Source: Pseudomonas sp. GM48 (GTDB taxonomy: Bacteria > Pseudomonadota > Gammaproteobacteria > Pseudomonadales > Pseudomonadaceae). Taken from it: 64,000 bases of DNA. Shown piece by piece: positions 45,243 through 56,986 of the stretch; position 1 is the stretch's first letter, and every line of letters starts with the position of its first letter. Made by a program: the position numbers and the translations under genes. The notes beneath the pieces are model-generated. The model was not told the origin of the DNA and searched no databases. It worked only from the letters and a program-made list of their open reading frames with translations. Location of the stretch: positions 1 through 64,000 of the forward strand of contig NZ_AKJM01000125.1 of NCBI RefSeq assembly GCF_000282335.1, written 5' to 3'.

Positions 45243-45848
45243 TTACTGCTGCGGCAGTTCGACAGGCGACTGACGCGGGGTTTCCGCTTCAGCCTTCTTT
45301 GCCGCTTCCAGTGCCGCGGCATCAGCCTTGGCCCTGGCTTCGGCAGTCTGTTGCAACTGATCCAGCTGGCCAGGGTTCAGTTGTTGCAGGCGCAGCATCA
45401 TGCGTTGAACCAGCTCGCGGCGGGACTCCGTCCGGGCCGTTGCGGCTTCCTGGTCGGAACCCACCAGGTTGCTGCCGTCGTGCATATAGACTTTCTGCAC
45501 TTCAAGCTTGTCGCTCAACAATGGCAGATCACCGCGACCACGGATGTCGTAGTTCAGCACGGTGGTGACCTGGTACTCGCCGGTACTACTGGCGCCTGCG
45601 TAGCTGAGGATGCGCTGGCTTTCCTGCTCATTGGTCAGCACCAGTTTGTACGGTGCGCCGGTATAGACCTTGACGCCGCTGCCTATCAGTACCTGACGCA
45701 ATTGGGTCACGGTTTCGCCATAGGCGTTGCGGGCACTCAGGTCGAGTTCCTTGATCGCCAGTTCGTCGGTGCCGGTGCCGCGCAGCTGGAAACCGCAGGC
45801 GCTCAACAGAACCGCGAGGCCCATCACCAGCAGATTGCGTTTGATCAT
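45243..45848 (-). CDS. lptE: LPS-assembly lipoprotein LptE
   Basis: 201 aa from ATG 45848. Lipobox LLSACGFQLRGTG is the typical LptE start. It plugs the LptD barrel in the outer membrane and helps insert lipopolysaccharide. The C-terminus is rich in Lys/Ala/Glu (ARAKADAAALEAAKKAEAET), a low-complexity tail common in pseudomonads. Between leuS and holA as usual. Confidence 0.96.
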   Translation of the reverse strand: MIKRNLLVMGLAVLLSACGFQLRGTGTDELAIKELDLSARNAYGETVTQLRQVLIGSGVKVYTGAPYKLVLTNEQESQRILSYAGASSTGEYQVTTVLNYDIRGRGDLPLLSDKLEVQKVYMHDGSNLVGSDQEAATARTESRRELVQRMMLRLQQLNPGQLDQLQQTAEARAKADAAALEAAKKAEAETPRQSPVELPQQ

Positions 45849-45905
45849 CTTGTTGCTCCCCTTGAAACCATGTGGGCCGATCAAGCGGCCCGAAAGGTTT
45901 TACTC

Positions 45906-45927
45906 GGCGCCAGGCTCACCTGGCGCC
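45906..45927. other. Hairpin between leuS and lptE
   Basis: GGCGCCAGG, loop CTCA, CCTGGCGCC: a perfect 9-bp stem 9 nt after the leuS stop. No T-run follows on the minus strand, so it more likely stabilises the 3' end of the leuS message or pauses polymerase than terminates. A smaller GGGCCG/CGGCCC stem lies next to it. Confidence 0.5.
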
Positions 45928-45935
45928 TGATCCAA

Positions 45936-48823
<2,888 letters not shown>

Positions 48824-49144
48824 ATGGTTGAGTCACAGCAAAAAGCTACAAAACCGGAGCTATACGAAAGGCTGATCGATCGTTTGGCCTTGGCCCTGGA
48901 TGCGGCAAAAACCGCTAGCCGGTTGCGCGACGAACGCCCTCTGGAACTGGAACTGCGTGGCCTGAGCCCCGCAGAGTTTGCACTGGTCAAGGCGTATCTG
49001 GATCGCAGTGAACGTGAGACGCACGGATGCTTGTCAGAGGCGATAAAGCAACTCGACGCACCACGTTCGGCCAAGATCATCTGGCTCAAGGACAAGGTTC
49101 CCGGCAGAGACGCGGTAAAGGTCCGGTCTATGCAGTTCAAATAG
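48824..49144 (+). CDS. Conserved hypothetical protein
   Basis: 106 aa with a strong ribosome site (GAGGTGAGGG). No signal peptide or membrane segment. Charged and probably helical: LYERLIDRLALALDAAKTA, then LELELRGLSPAEFALVKAYL and a Lys-rich end (SAKIIWLKDKVPGRDAVKV). I do not recognise a domain. A gene of this kind stands between leuS and the ElyC-like gene in other pseudomonads (from memory, PA3986), so it is probably real and conserved in the genus. Confidence 0.8.
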   Translation: MVESQQKATKPELYERLIDRLALALDAAKTASRLRDERPLELELRGLSPAEFALVKAYLDRSERETHGCLSEAIKQLDAPRSAKIIWLKDKVPGRDAVKVRSMQFK

Positions 49145-49228
49145 GGCACAGAGCCATGCTCCATGATTTTTTGAAGCATAGTCCCTCTGTATTGATTGTC
49201 GCATTGCGCTAACCCACTTAGGCTTCGG

Positions 49229-49245
49229 GCATCTCCGGGAGATGC
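49229..49245 (+). promoter_or_regulatory. Hairpin covering the ribosome-binding site of the ElyC-like gene
   Basis: GCATCTC, loop CGG, GAGATGC, ending 3 nt before the ATG at 49249. The Shine-Dalgarno GGGAG (49237-49241) lies in the loop and 3' arm, so initiation may be dampened by the fold. Confidence 0.5.
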
Positions 49246-49248
49246 TCG

Positions 49249-50007
49249 ATGCTTTTTCGTTATTTCGTAAAACAACTTCTTTTGCCACCTGGCGTTCTTT
49301 TGCTGCTGCTTTTGCTTGCCTGGTGGTTGCGCCGCTCAAGGCCAAGGCTTGCCAGTGCGTGCTTTGCTTTGGGGCTGGGTGGTTTGTGGCTGATGAGTCT
49401 GCCGGTGGTGGTGCAGTGGAGTGCCGGCCTGCTTGAGCGTGAGCCACCGCTGGCCCGCGATGAATGGCCAGTCATGGGGCAACGCGCGGACGCGATCGTG
49501 ATCCTCGGTTCGGGGCGCGAGCGCGGTGACGTGGCCTGGGGTGCCGACCAGCCCACGGGTGTCGGCCTGGAGCGCCAGCGCTTTGCCGCGCGACTGGCCA
49601 AGGCTTCCGGCTTGCCGGTATTGACCAGCGGCGGCTTGCATTACGGCACGCCACCCAGCGAGGCGCAGATGATGGCTGATTCCTTGCGTGACGATTTTGG
49701 CGTGACCGTGCGCTGGCAGGAAGGACGCAGCCGCACGACCTGGGAAAATGCGCAGTTCAGCGCCGAAGTGTTGCTTCCACAGGGTATCAAGCGTGTGGTG
49801 CTGGTGACTCACGCCTGGCATATGCCGCGAGCGGCCTGGAGTTTCCGCAAGGCCGGGTTTGAGGTGGTGCCGGCGCCAGTAGGGTTTCTGGGTGGCGACA
49901 GCGCGCAGCCACTGGGTGGCTGGATGCCGGAGTTCAAGGCGATCTGGCAGAACGGGCAGTTGATGAACGAGGCGGTGGGGCAGATCGGTTATTCGTTGTT
50001 CTACTGA
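49249..50007 (+). CDS. ElyC/SanA/YdcF family (DUF218) envelope protein
   Basis: 252 aa. Two N-terminal membrane segments (LLLPPGVLLLLLLLAWWL and ACFALGLGGLWLMSLPVVV), then the DUF218 domain: ADAIVILGSGRERG, LPVLTSGGLHYGTPPSEAQM, EGRSRTTWENAQFSA and VLVTHAWHMPRAAWSFRKAG. In E. coli ElyC supports peptidoglycan synthesis and periplasmic folding. Biochemical activity unknown. Single gene, followed by a REP doublet. Confidence 0.92.
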   Translation: MLFRYFVKQLLLPPGVLLLLLLLAWWLRRSRPRLASACFALGLGGLWLMSLPVVVQWSAGLLEREPPLARDEWPVMGQRADAIVILGSGRERGDVAWGADQPTGVGLERQRFAARLAKASGLPVLTSGGLHYGTPPSEAQMMADSLRDDFGVTVRWQEGRSRTTWENAQFSAEVLLPQGIKRVVLVTHAWHMPRAAWSFRKAGFEVVPAPVGFLGGDSAQPLGGWMPEFKAIWQNGQLMNEAVGQIGYSLFY

Positions 50008-50043
50008 GGTGATGTCGGCACTGATTGATGCGGTGCCTGTGAT

Positions 50044-50144
50044 GCCGCCTTCGCGAGCAAGCCCGCTCCCACATTTGATCGGCGTCGTACACAAATACTG
50101 GGACCGGCTTAGATCCAGTGTGGGAGCGGGCTTGCTCGCGAAGC
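50044..50144. repeat. REP doublet, family A, reverse-forward
   Basis: CCTTCGCGAGCAAGCCCGCTCCCAC, a spacer of about 48 bp starting ATTTGAT, then GTGGGAGCGGGCTTGCTCGCGAA. Lies between convergent elyC-like and lnt genes, 2 bp from the lnt stop. Confidence 0.92.
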
Positions 50145-50146
50145 TT

Positions 50147-51670
50147 TTAAACGGTTTTGGCCATCCGGCCCGCAATCAGCGCCCAGCCAAACAACAACAC
50201 GCAGACTATGAGCAATGGCCACGAACGCCATTCCAGGTACGGCGTGAGGTTGTGCATCGGCACCACTTCGCCATACAGGATGCCGCGTTCGAACTGCGGG
50301 ATCTGATCGGTAATCTGACCGAACGGGTTGATCAGGCCGGACACGCCATTGTTGGTGGCGCGGATCATCCAGCGGCCGGCCTCCAGTGCACGCATCTGCG
50401 CCATCTGCAGGTGTTGCAGCGGACCGATGGAGGTGCCGAACCAGGTGTCGTTGCTGATGGTCAGCAACAGGTCGCTACGGGCGGCAAGGCTGGCGGCGAA
50501 CTCCGGATAAACCACTTCATAGCAGATGAACGGCGCAATCTGATAACCCTTGGCTTGCAGCAGCGGCTGGTCAGCCGGGCCGCGGGCAAAGTCCGACATT
50601 GGCAGGTCGAAGAAGGCGATCAGCCCGCGCAGTACATCCTGCAGCGGAACATACTCACCAAACGGCACCAGTTTTTGCTTGAGATAAGTGCCGTCGCCCT
50701 CACCGGTAACGGTGATGCCATTGAAGAAGCGCTTTTCATGGCGTACTTCCATGCGGACCGGGACACCGGTGATCAGCGCCGATTTACGCTCGGCCGCGAA
50801 GCTGCCCATCATGTTCAGGTAGCCCTCGGCGGACTCCTTGAGCACCGGGATCGCCGTTTCCGGCCAGATGAGCAAATCGACGCGTTTGGAGCTGAAGCTC
50901 ATGTCGCGGTACAGCGCCAGTTGCGCGTTGAGCTGCGCCGGGTCCCACTTCATGCTTTGTTCGATGTTGCCCTGAATGGCGGCAACGCTCAGTGGCGGGC
51001 CTGACGGGCTGGTCCAGGCGTGGTGCTTGAGTGCCGTCCCGATCAGCCAGGGGCCGACCAGCAGCAATGCACCTGCAGCAATGAAGCCTTTGCGCCCCGT
51101 GCGAACCAGGCGCAAGCCGTTGTAGATCAACGCGGCCGTCAGGGCCAGGGTGAACGAAATCAGCCACATCCCGCCGATGGGCGCCAGCCCGGCCAGTGGG
51201 CCGTCGAGCTGGCTGTAACCGGAATACAGCCACGGGAAACCCGTCAGGAACCAGCCGCGGAAGGCTTCCTGGGCGACCCACAGCGCAGCGAAGGCCAGGG
51301 CATCGGCCAGCGGCGCCTCATTGCGGCGCAGCCAGCGCGCCCAAATCCAGGCGGGCAGGGCAAAGAACCAGGCAATCGCCGCCGTGAAGATCAACATCAG
51401 GAAACCGGCCAGCAACACCGAGGCGCCGCCGAAATGGTGAATGCTGTAGTAGATCCAGCTGGTGCCGGCACCGAACAGGCCGAAACCGAAACACCAGCCG
51501 CGACCCAGCGCCTGGCGTGGGCTCAGCTCGCGCAATCCGGCATAGAACAGGCCGACGGCGAGCAGTGCCAGTGGCCAGATATCGAACGGTGCCAGGGCCA
51601 GGGTGGTGATTGCACCGGCCGCCACGGCCAGCAGGTTACCGGGCCAGCCGGGGCGGGTTGTCCAGCGCAT
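50147..51670 (-). CDS. lnt: Apolipoprotein N-acyltransferase
   Basis: 507 aa. Five to six N-terminal membrane segments and a periplasmic nitrilase-type domain with the triad Glu (DLLIWPETAIPVL), Lys (YLKQKLVPFGEYVPL) and Cys (APFICYEVVYPEFAA). Adds the third acyl chain to lipoproteins, needed for their transfer to the outer membrane; this window encodes several such lipoproteins. Lies 8 nt after corC. Confidence 0.98.
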   Translation of the reverse strand: MRWTTRPGWPGNLLAVAAGAITTLALAPFDIWPLALLAVGLFYAGLRELSPRQALGRGWCFGFGLFGAGTSWIYYSIHHFGGASVLLAGFLMLIFTAAIAWFFALPAWIWARWLRRNEAPLADALAFAALWVAQEAFRGWFLTGFPWLYSGYSQLDGPLAGLAPIGGMWLISFTLALTAALIYNGLRLVRTGRKGFIAAGALLLVGPWLIGTALKHHAWTSPSGPPLSVAAIQGNIEQSMKWDPAQLNAQLALYRDMSFSSKRVDLLIWPETAIPVLKESAEGYLNMMGSFAAERKSALITGVPVRMEVRHEKRFFNGITVTGEGDGTYLKQKLVPFGEYVPLQDVLRGLIAFFDLPMSDFARGPADQPLLQAKGYQIAPFICYEVVYPEFAASLAARSDLLLTISNDTWFGTSIGPLQHLQMAQMRALEAGRWMIRATNNGVSGLINPFGQITDQIPQFERGILYGEVVPMHNLTPYLEWRSWPLLIVCVLLFGWALIAGRMAKTV

Positions 51671-51678
51671 TTCAATCC

Positions 51679-52518
51679 TTAGCGAGCAATGGGCGTCAGG
51701 CGAAGCAAGTGAATCCGACGGCTGTCGGCGTTCAGGATGCGGAAACGGTACGGGCCGATTTCAGTGATTTCGTTGCGTTTTGGCAAATGCCCGAACGCGC
51801 TCATCACCAGGCCGCCAACGGTATCGAACTCGTCGTCGGAGAATTCACTGTCAAAAAACTCGTTGAAGTTCTCGATCGGTGTCAGGGCCTTGATCAGGAA
51901 ATCACCGCTGGGCAGCGGCTTGATGTAGCTGTCTTCTTCGACGTCGTGTTCGTCTTCGATGTCGCCGACGATTTGTTCCAGCACGTCTTCGATGGTTACC
52001 AGGCCGGCCACGCCGCCGTACTCGTCGATGACGATGGCCATGTGGTTGTGGTTGGCGCGGAATTCGCGCAGCAACACGTTAAGGCGCTTGGACTCCGGCA
52101 CAAAGGTGGCCGGGCGCAGCAGGTCCTTGATGTTGAAGCTCTCGCCGTTCTCCTTGAGGATCAACGGCAGCAGGTCCTTGGCCAGCAACACGCCCATCAC
52201 GTCATCGTGGCTTTCGCCGATGACCGGGTAACGGGAGTGGGCCGAGTCGACCACGGCAGGCAGGAACTCGCGGGGTGTCTGGGTCGCCTTGATGCTGACC
52301 ATTTGCGAGCGCGGGACCATGATGTCCCGGACTTGCAAGTCAGCCACCTGGATGGCGCCTTCGACGATTGCCAGCGCTTCGCTGTCCAGCAGTTTGTTCT
52401 GGTGTGCATCGCGCAGCAGCTCCAGCAGCTCCTGGCGGTTTTTCGGCTCGTGGGCAAAAGCCTGGGTGAGCTTACCCAGCCATGACTTCTGCCCGTTGCT
52501 CGATCGATCTTCGCTCAT
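51679..52518 (-). CDS. corC: CorC/HlyC family CBS-domain protein
   Basis: 279 aa. Two CBS repeats (VRDIMVPRSQMVSIKATQ and LRPATFVPESKRLNVLLREF) and the C-terminal CorC_HlyC domain (FNEFFDSEFSDDEFDTVGGL, VMSAFGHLPKRNE). No membrane segments. Linked to magnesium and cobalt efflux in enterobacteria. Gene order ybeZ-ybeY-corC-lnt is standard. Confidence 0.96.
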   Translation of the reverse strand: MSEDRSSNGQKSWLGKLTQAFAHEPKNRQELLELLRDAHQNKLLDSEALAIVEGAIQVADLQVRDIMVPRSQMVSIKATQTPREFLPAVVDSAHSRYPVIGESHDDVMGVLLAKDLLPLILKENGESFNIKDLLRPATFVPESKRLNVLLREFRANHNHMAIVIDEYGGVAGLVTIEDVLEQIVGDIEDEHDVEEDSYIKPLPSGDFLIKALTPIENFNEFFDSEFSDDEFDTVGGLVMSAFGHLPKRNEITEIGPYRFRILNADSRRIHLLRLTPIAR

Positions 52519-52523
52519 AGCGA

Positions 52524-53018
52524 TTACTCTGAATCCTTTGTTGTTTCGGTAGGGGATAAATCGGTTTCGTCGTCCGCGTACGGATCGGGAAAGCCCAGTT
52601 CTGCAAGCAACGTTCGTTCCAGTGCTTCCATCTCTTCGGCTTCGTCGTCATCAATATGGTCGTAACCGAGCAGATGCAAGCAGCCGTGAATCACCAGGTG
52701 CGCCCAATGGGCCTCGAGTTGCTTGCCCTGTTCGGCGGCTTCACGCTCGACCACGGCCACGCAGATCACCAGATCGCCCAGCAGCGGGATGTCGAGGAAC
52801 TCATCCGGCACATCGGCCGGGAATGACAAGACGTTAGTTGCGTAATCCTTTTGCCGCCAGGTGTGGTTCAGCTCGCGGCCTTCGGCTTCGTCGACCAGAC
52901 GAATGGTCATCTCCGAATCGGCGGTACGCTGGCGCAGCGCCAGTTCGCACCATTGGCGGAACTCGGCTTCGCTGGGGGCGCTGGCTTCGGTGGCGATTTG
53001 CAGGTCAAGCTCAAGCAT
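52524..53018 (-). CDS. ybeY: Endoribonuclease YbeY
   Basis: 164 aa from ATG 53018 ([12 protein letters not shown]), overlapping the ybeZ stop by 8 nt. Zinc-binding motif HxxxHxxxxxH seen as [20 protein letters not shown]. Takes part in 16S rRNA 3' maturation and ribosome quality control. Confidence 0.97.
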   Translation of the reverse strand: MLELDLQIATEASAPSEAEFRQWCELALRQRTADSEMTIRLVDEAEGRELNHTWRQKDYATNVLSFPADVPDEFLDIPLLGDLVICVAVVEREAAEQGKQLEAHWAHLVIHGCLHLLGYDHIDDDEAEEMEALERTLLAELGFPDPYADDETDLSPTETTKDSE

Positions 53019-54018
53019 CGCGGCGGCTATCCTTGACGGCTGCATCATCGGTCGCATGGTTTTCGAAACGCTCGTAGGCTTCGACGATGCGCTGCACCAG
53101 TGGATGGCGCACGACGTCCTTGGGCTGGAAGTGGGTGAAGCTGATGCCCGGCACATCCTTGAGCACTTCGATCACGTGACGCAGGCCGGACTTGGTGCCG
53201 CGTGGCAGGTCGACCTGGGTGATGTCCCCGGTGATGACGGCCGTGGAGCCGAAGCCGATCCGGGTCAGGAACATCTTCATTTGTTCGACCGTGGTGTTCT
53301 GGCTTTCGTCGAGAATGATGAAGCTGTTGTTCAGCGTACGACCACGCATGTACGCCAGTGGTGCGACTTCAATCACCTGGCGCTCGATCAGCTTGGCAAC
53401 GTATTCGAAGCCGAGCATTTCGTAGAGCGCGTCGTAGAGCGGGCGCAGGTACGGGTCGATCTTTTGGGCGAGATCGCCGGGCAGGAAACCGAGCTTTTCA
53501 CCTGCTTCGACCGCCGGACGAACCAGCAGGATGCGGCGAATCTGCTCGCGCTCCAGCGCATCGACCGCGCAGGCGACGGCCAGGTAGGTCTTGCCGGTAC
53601 CGGCCGGACCAATACCGAAGTTGATGTCGTTACCGAGGATTTCCTTCACGTAGCGTATTTGATTCAAGCCACGGGGGCGAATCATGCCTTTCTTGGTGCG
53701 AAGGGCCACGGACGGTTCGGCGGGGGAGTGGTTGTCCAGCTCTTCGACGGCCGATTCCTGCAGGAACAGGTGAACCATGTCCGGCGACAGCTCGGTACCC
53801 TTGGTTTCCCGGTACAGGCGGCGCAGGAGGTTTTCCGCGGAGGTGGTGTGTTTGGGTTCGCCGATCAGCTCGAACTGATTTCCGCGATTGCGGATCTCGA
53901 TGGTCAGGCGCTGTTCGATCAAGCGCAAATGCTCGTCGAATTGCCCGCACAGATTGGCGAAGCGGCGAGCTTCAAAAGGCTCGAGGATGAAACGATGTGG
54001 TTCTATGGGTGCGTTCAA
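53011..54018 (-). CDS. ybeZ: PhoH-like ATPase YbeZ
   Basis: 335 aa. P-loop [18 protein letters not shown], then [20 protein letters not shown] (Walker B) and [20 protein letters not shown]; an N-terminal KH-like RNA-binding segment is typical of the family. Works with YbeY in RNA processing. First gene of the ybeZ-ybeY-corC-lnt unit. Confidence 0.97.
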   Translation of the reverse strand: MNAPIEPHRFILEPFEARRFANLCGQFDEHLRLIEQRLTIEIRNRGNQFELIGEPKHTTSAENLLRRLYRETKGTELSPDMVHLFLQESAVEELDNHSPAEPSVALRTKKGMIRPRGLNQIRYVKEILGNDINFGIGPAGTGKTYLAVACAVDALEREQIRRILLVRPAVEAGEKLGFLPGDLAQKIDPYLRPLYDALYEMLGFEYVAKLIERQVIEVAPLAYMRGRTLNNSFIILDESQNTTVEQMKMFLTRIGFGSTAVITGDITQVDLPRGTKSGLRHVIEVLKDVPGISFTHFQPKDVVRHPLVQRIVEAYERFENHATDDAAVKDSRRDA

Positions 54019-54130
54019 GGTCGTATTTAGCCGCCCTGGGGCAATTGGGATGAAATCAAGGATAACGCCAGTGGCGTGGGTGCGAAAGCTCTTAAATGAG
54101 GCAACCCGATTCCTGTCTCTGGCGCTGTAC

Positions 54131-54222
54131 CTGTGGGAGCGGGCTTGCTCGCGAAGAAGGAGTGTCAGTCGACATTAATGGTGCTGACAGACCGCCTTCG
54201 CGAGCAAGCCCGCTCCCACAGG
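54131..54222. repeat. REP doublet, family A, forward-reverse
   Basis: CTGTGGGAGCGGGCTTGCTCGCGAA and its reverse complement around a spacer of about 41 bp with GTCGACATTAATGGTGCTGACAG. Lies between miaB and ybeZ. Confidence 0.92.
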
Positions 54223-54233
54223 GGTATTCGGTG

Positions 54234-55562
54234 TTATTGAATCAGCGAACCCCGCAGCGAGTGCGGCTGTGCGGCATCGATGTGCACGTCGGCGAATTGG
54301 CCGATCAGGGTCGGATTGTCGCAGCGGAAGTTGACGATACGGTTATTCTCGGTCCGGCCTTGCAGCTCGCCGGGGTCTTTTTTCGAGTAATCGGTCACCA
54401 GGATCCGCTGGATCGAACCGACCATTTGTCGGCTGATCTCGAAGCCTTGCTGGTTCAGGCGATGTTGCAGGGCGTTCAGGCGCTCTTTTTTCAGTTCTTC
54501 CGGGGTTTCATCGGCCAGGTCGGCGGCCGGTGTGCCCGGGCGCTGGCTGTAGACGAACGAGTAGGAAAAGTCGAAACCGACGTCGGCAATCAGCTTCATG
54601 GTTTGTTCGAAGTCTTTTTCGGTCTCGCCCGGGAAGCCAACGATGAAGTCCGAGCTGATGCAGATCCCCGGCACGGCGGCGCGCAGCTTGCGCAGTTTGG
54701 ATTTGTATTCCAGTGCGGTGTGGTTGCGCTTCATCGCCGCGAGGATACGGTCCGAGCCCGATTGCACCGGCAAGTGCAGGTGCTTGACCAGCTCCGGCAC
54801 ATCGGCGTGGGCCTGGATCAGGCTGTCGGAGAATTCCAGTGGATGCGACGTGGTGTAACGGATGCGGTCGATGCCATCGACAGCGGCGACCACGCGGATC
54901 AGCTCCGCCAGATCAGCCAGGCGCCCGTCATGGGTGAGGCCGCGATAGCCGTTGACGTTTTGCCCCAGCAGCGTTACTTCGCGCACGCCGTTTTCGGCGA
55001 GGTGAATGATCTCGGCAATCACGTCGTCGAACGGCCGGCTGACCTCTTCGCCGCGGGTGTAGGGCACCACGCAGAACGTGCAGTACTTGCTGCAACCTTC
55101 CATGACCGACACGTAAGCGCTCGGGCCGTCGATGCGCGGCTCGGGCAAATGGTCGAATTTTTCGATTTCCGGGAACGAGACGTCGACTTGCGGCAGCTTG
55201 CTGGTACGCGCGGCGTCGATCATTTCCGGCAGGCGGTGCAGGGTCTGCGGGCCGAAGACCACGTCGACATACGGTGCGCGGTCACGGATGGCTGCGCCTT
55301 CCTGGCTGGCCACGCAACCGCCGACGGCAATCACCATGTCCGGATTGGCCAGTTTCAGTTCGCGCCAGCGTCCGAGTTGGGAGTAGACGCGGTCCTGTGC
55401 ACGTTCGCGGATCGAGCAGGTGTTGAGCAGGATCACGTCGGCGTCTTCAGCGCGGGCGGTGACTTCCAGGGCCTGATGTTCGCCCAGCAGATCGACCATG
55501 CGCGAGCTGTCGTACTCGTTCATCTGGCAACCGTGGGTTTCGATGTAAAGCTTCTTGGCCAT
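54234..55562 (-). CDS. miaB: tRNA-2-methylthio-N6-dimethylallyladenosine synthase
   Basis: 442 aa from ATG 55562 ([20 protein letters not shown]). Radical-SAM methylthiotransferase: N-terminal cluster domain with three Cys ([23 protein letters not shown]), radical-SAM motif [16 protein letters not shown], and a C-terminal TRAM domain ([13 protein letters not shown]). Modifies A37 of tRNAs reading UNN codons. Confidence 0.98.
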   Translation of the reverse strand: MAKKLYIETHGCQMNEYDSSRMVDLLGEHQALEVTARAEDADVILLNTCSIRERAQDRVYSQLGRWRELKLANPDMVIAVGGCVASQEGAAIRDRAPYVDVVFGPQTLHRLPEMIDAARTSKLPQVDVSFPEIEKFDHLPEPRIDGPSAYVSVMEGCSKYCTFCVVPYTRGEEVSRPFDDVIAEIIHLAENGVREVTLLGQNVNGYRGLTHDGRLADLAELIRVVAAVDGIDRIRYTTSHPLEFSDSLIQAHADVPELVKHLHLPVQSGSDRILAAMKRNHTALEYKSKLRKLRAAVPGICISSDFIVGFPGETEKDFEQTMKLIADVGFDFSYSFVYSQRPGTPAADLADETPEELKKERLNALQHRLNQQGFEISRQMVGSIQRILVTDYSKKDPGELQGRTENNRIVNFRCDNPTLIGQFADVHIDAAQPHSLRGSLIQ

Positions 55563-55628
55563 GGAAAGAGTCATCACCTGATTCAAAGAACCGCGCATTA
55601 TAGGGAACATGTCCCGAGGTTCCTACCG

Positions 55629-55655
55629 TTGCGCGTCCGACGGCTGTGCTATAGT
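55629..55655 (+). promoter_or_regulatory. Extended -10 promoter of the DUF1820 gene
   Basis: TGCTATAGT at 55647-55655 is an extended -10 (TGN plus TATAGT). TTGCGC at 55629-55634 is a possible -35 with short, 15-bp spacing. Start codon 41 nt downstream. Confidence 0.5.
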
Positions 55656-55695
55656 TTGCGCCCTCATTTTTACCCCGATTTGTTACCCGCCCACC

Positions 55696-56025
55696 ATGAC
55701 CAAACGTGAAGCTCCAATCTACAAGGTGATTTTCCTCAACCAGGGCCAGGTGTTCGAAATGTACGCCAAGCAGATCTATCAAAGTGATCTGTGGGGCTTT
55801 CTGGAAGTGGAAGAGTTCGTCTTTGGCGAGCGCACGCAAGTGGTCGTCGATCCGAGCGAAGAAAAGCTCAAGGCTCAGTTCGAGGGCGTGGTGCGCAGTT
55901 TTGTGCCGATGCATTCGATCGTGCGTATCGACGAAGTCGAGCGTCTGGGGACACCGAAAATCAGCGAAGCCCGTGGCGCGGTCGGCAATGTCATGCCGTT
56001 TCCGATGCCGATGCCTGAGAAGTAA
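55696..56025 (+). CDS. DUF1820 family protein
   Basis: 109 aa from ATG 55696 (MTKREAPIYKVIFLNQGQVF). Family pattern: FEMYAKQIYQSDLWGFLEVE, EEFVFGERTQVVVDPSEEKL and the end VRIDEVERLGTPKIS. Cytosolic, function unknown; conserved next to miaB in pseudomonads. The tail is Pro/Met-rich (GNVMPFPMPMPEK). Confidence 0.92.
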   Translation: MTKREAPIYKVIFLNQGQVFEMYAKQIYQSDLWGFLEVEEFVFGERTQVVVDPSEEKLKAQFEGVVRSFVPMHSIVRIDEVERLGTPKISEARGAVGNVMPFPMPMPEK

Positions 56026-56048
56026 GCAGCAGCGGCAGCGAGGCTTGT

Positions 56049-56181
56049 TGTGGCGAGGGAGCTTGCTCCCGCTGGGGTGCGAAGCGGCCCTAAACCCTGC
56101 AATCACACTCTGCCTGACACGCCGCGCGTTTCGGTCTTGCGCCTGCTTCGCAGCCGAGCGGGAGCAAGCTCCCTCGCCACA
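56049..56181. repeat. Paired inverted repeat, family B, GGGAG/CTCCC variant
   Basis: TGTGGCGAGGGAGCTTGCTCCCG and its exact reverse complement at the ends; inner hairpins GGGGTGCGAAGCGGCCC and GCCTGCTTCGCAGCCG. Lies between convergent genes. Confidence 0.9.
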
Positions 56182-56207
56182 ACAAGCCACCTCGCAGTCA
56201 GCAATGC

Positions 56208-56762
56208 TCAGGGCAGTGGCGCGAAAGGCGTGCGCCCGTCAGCGCTTTGCAATTCCATCAGATATTTACGGAAAATTTGCCCGAGCACCTGGGTGGCAAG
56301 CTCCAGTTCTTCGCGGGGCATTTTTTCGGTGACTTCGTCGGCGGTGTCCAGTGCGTCTTCGGCGCCGTTGACCGCCGCCATCTTCAGCAGGATGTACGCC
56401 TGAACGTTATTGGCCGGCACGCCTTCGCCGTGGAAAAACATGGTGCCGAGCTTGAATTGCGCCTGGGCATGGCCTTGCAATGAAGCCTTTTCGAAATAAC
56501 TCAGGGCTTGATTGAGGTCACGTGGCGCGTTTTTACCTTCGTAGTAGAACTCACCCAACTCGTATTGCGCTTGCGCATCCCCTTCATCCGACGCTTTCTG
56601 GCAGGCGGCGAGCGCCTGTTCCAGATCTTGCGGCTGGGTATTGAGGGTGCAGCGACCCATCGCTGGGATTAACAACGAGTTGCCGCCTGCTTGTGCGTGC
56701 GCGAGCAGGGGCTGAAGAAGCAACAGGCAGCCCAGTGCAAGGGTGCGGCCGGTGCGGTTCAT
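56208..56762 (-). CDS. Secreted Sel1/TPR-repeat protein
   Basis: 184 aa from ATG 56762. Signal peptide ending near LLAHAQA. Sel1-like repeats: AQAQYELGEFYYEGKNAPRD, LNQALSYFEKASLQGHAQAQ and FKLGTMFFHGEGVPANNVQA. Periplasmic; such repeats serve protein-protein contacts. Partner unknown. The 224-nt gap to hemL shows no gene. Confidence 0.88.
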   Translation of the reverse strand: MNRTGRTLALGCLLLLQPLLAHAQAGGNSLLIPAMGRCTLNTQPQDLEQALAACQKASDEGDAQAQYELGEFYYEGKNAPRDLNQALSYFEKASLQGHAQAQFKLGTMFFHGEGVPANNVQAYILLKMAAVNGAEDALDTADEVTEKMPREELELATQVLGQIFRKYLMELQSADGRTPFAPLP

Positions 56763-56986
56763 GGGAATCGACTTACCTCTGAAGGGCGCGCGGACCCATC
56801 GAGGGATCCAATAAGCGCGCATTATGAAATAAGCAGGGGCAACCTTACAAAGTCTTTACTCGTTTTTCTGCTGCGCGGGAAATTTATCGCCCACTTTGCG
56901 GAGGATTATTTGCAGGTGAGTAGGAAAAGACGCGGGAATGTAGGCGAAAGCTGACGCTGGCAATGGCCAACGTCAGCCATTCAGCG

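Noticed and set aside
45243-45320. Lys/Ala/Glu-rich end of LptE as a frameshifted fusion
   Set aside because: Such low-complexity tails are normal in pseudomonad LptE proteins, and the frame is intact.
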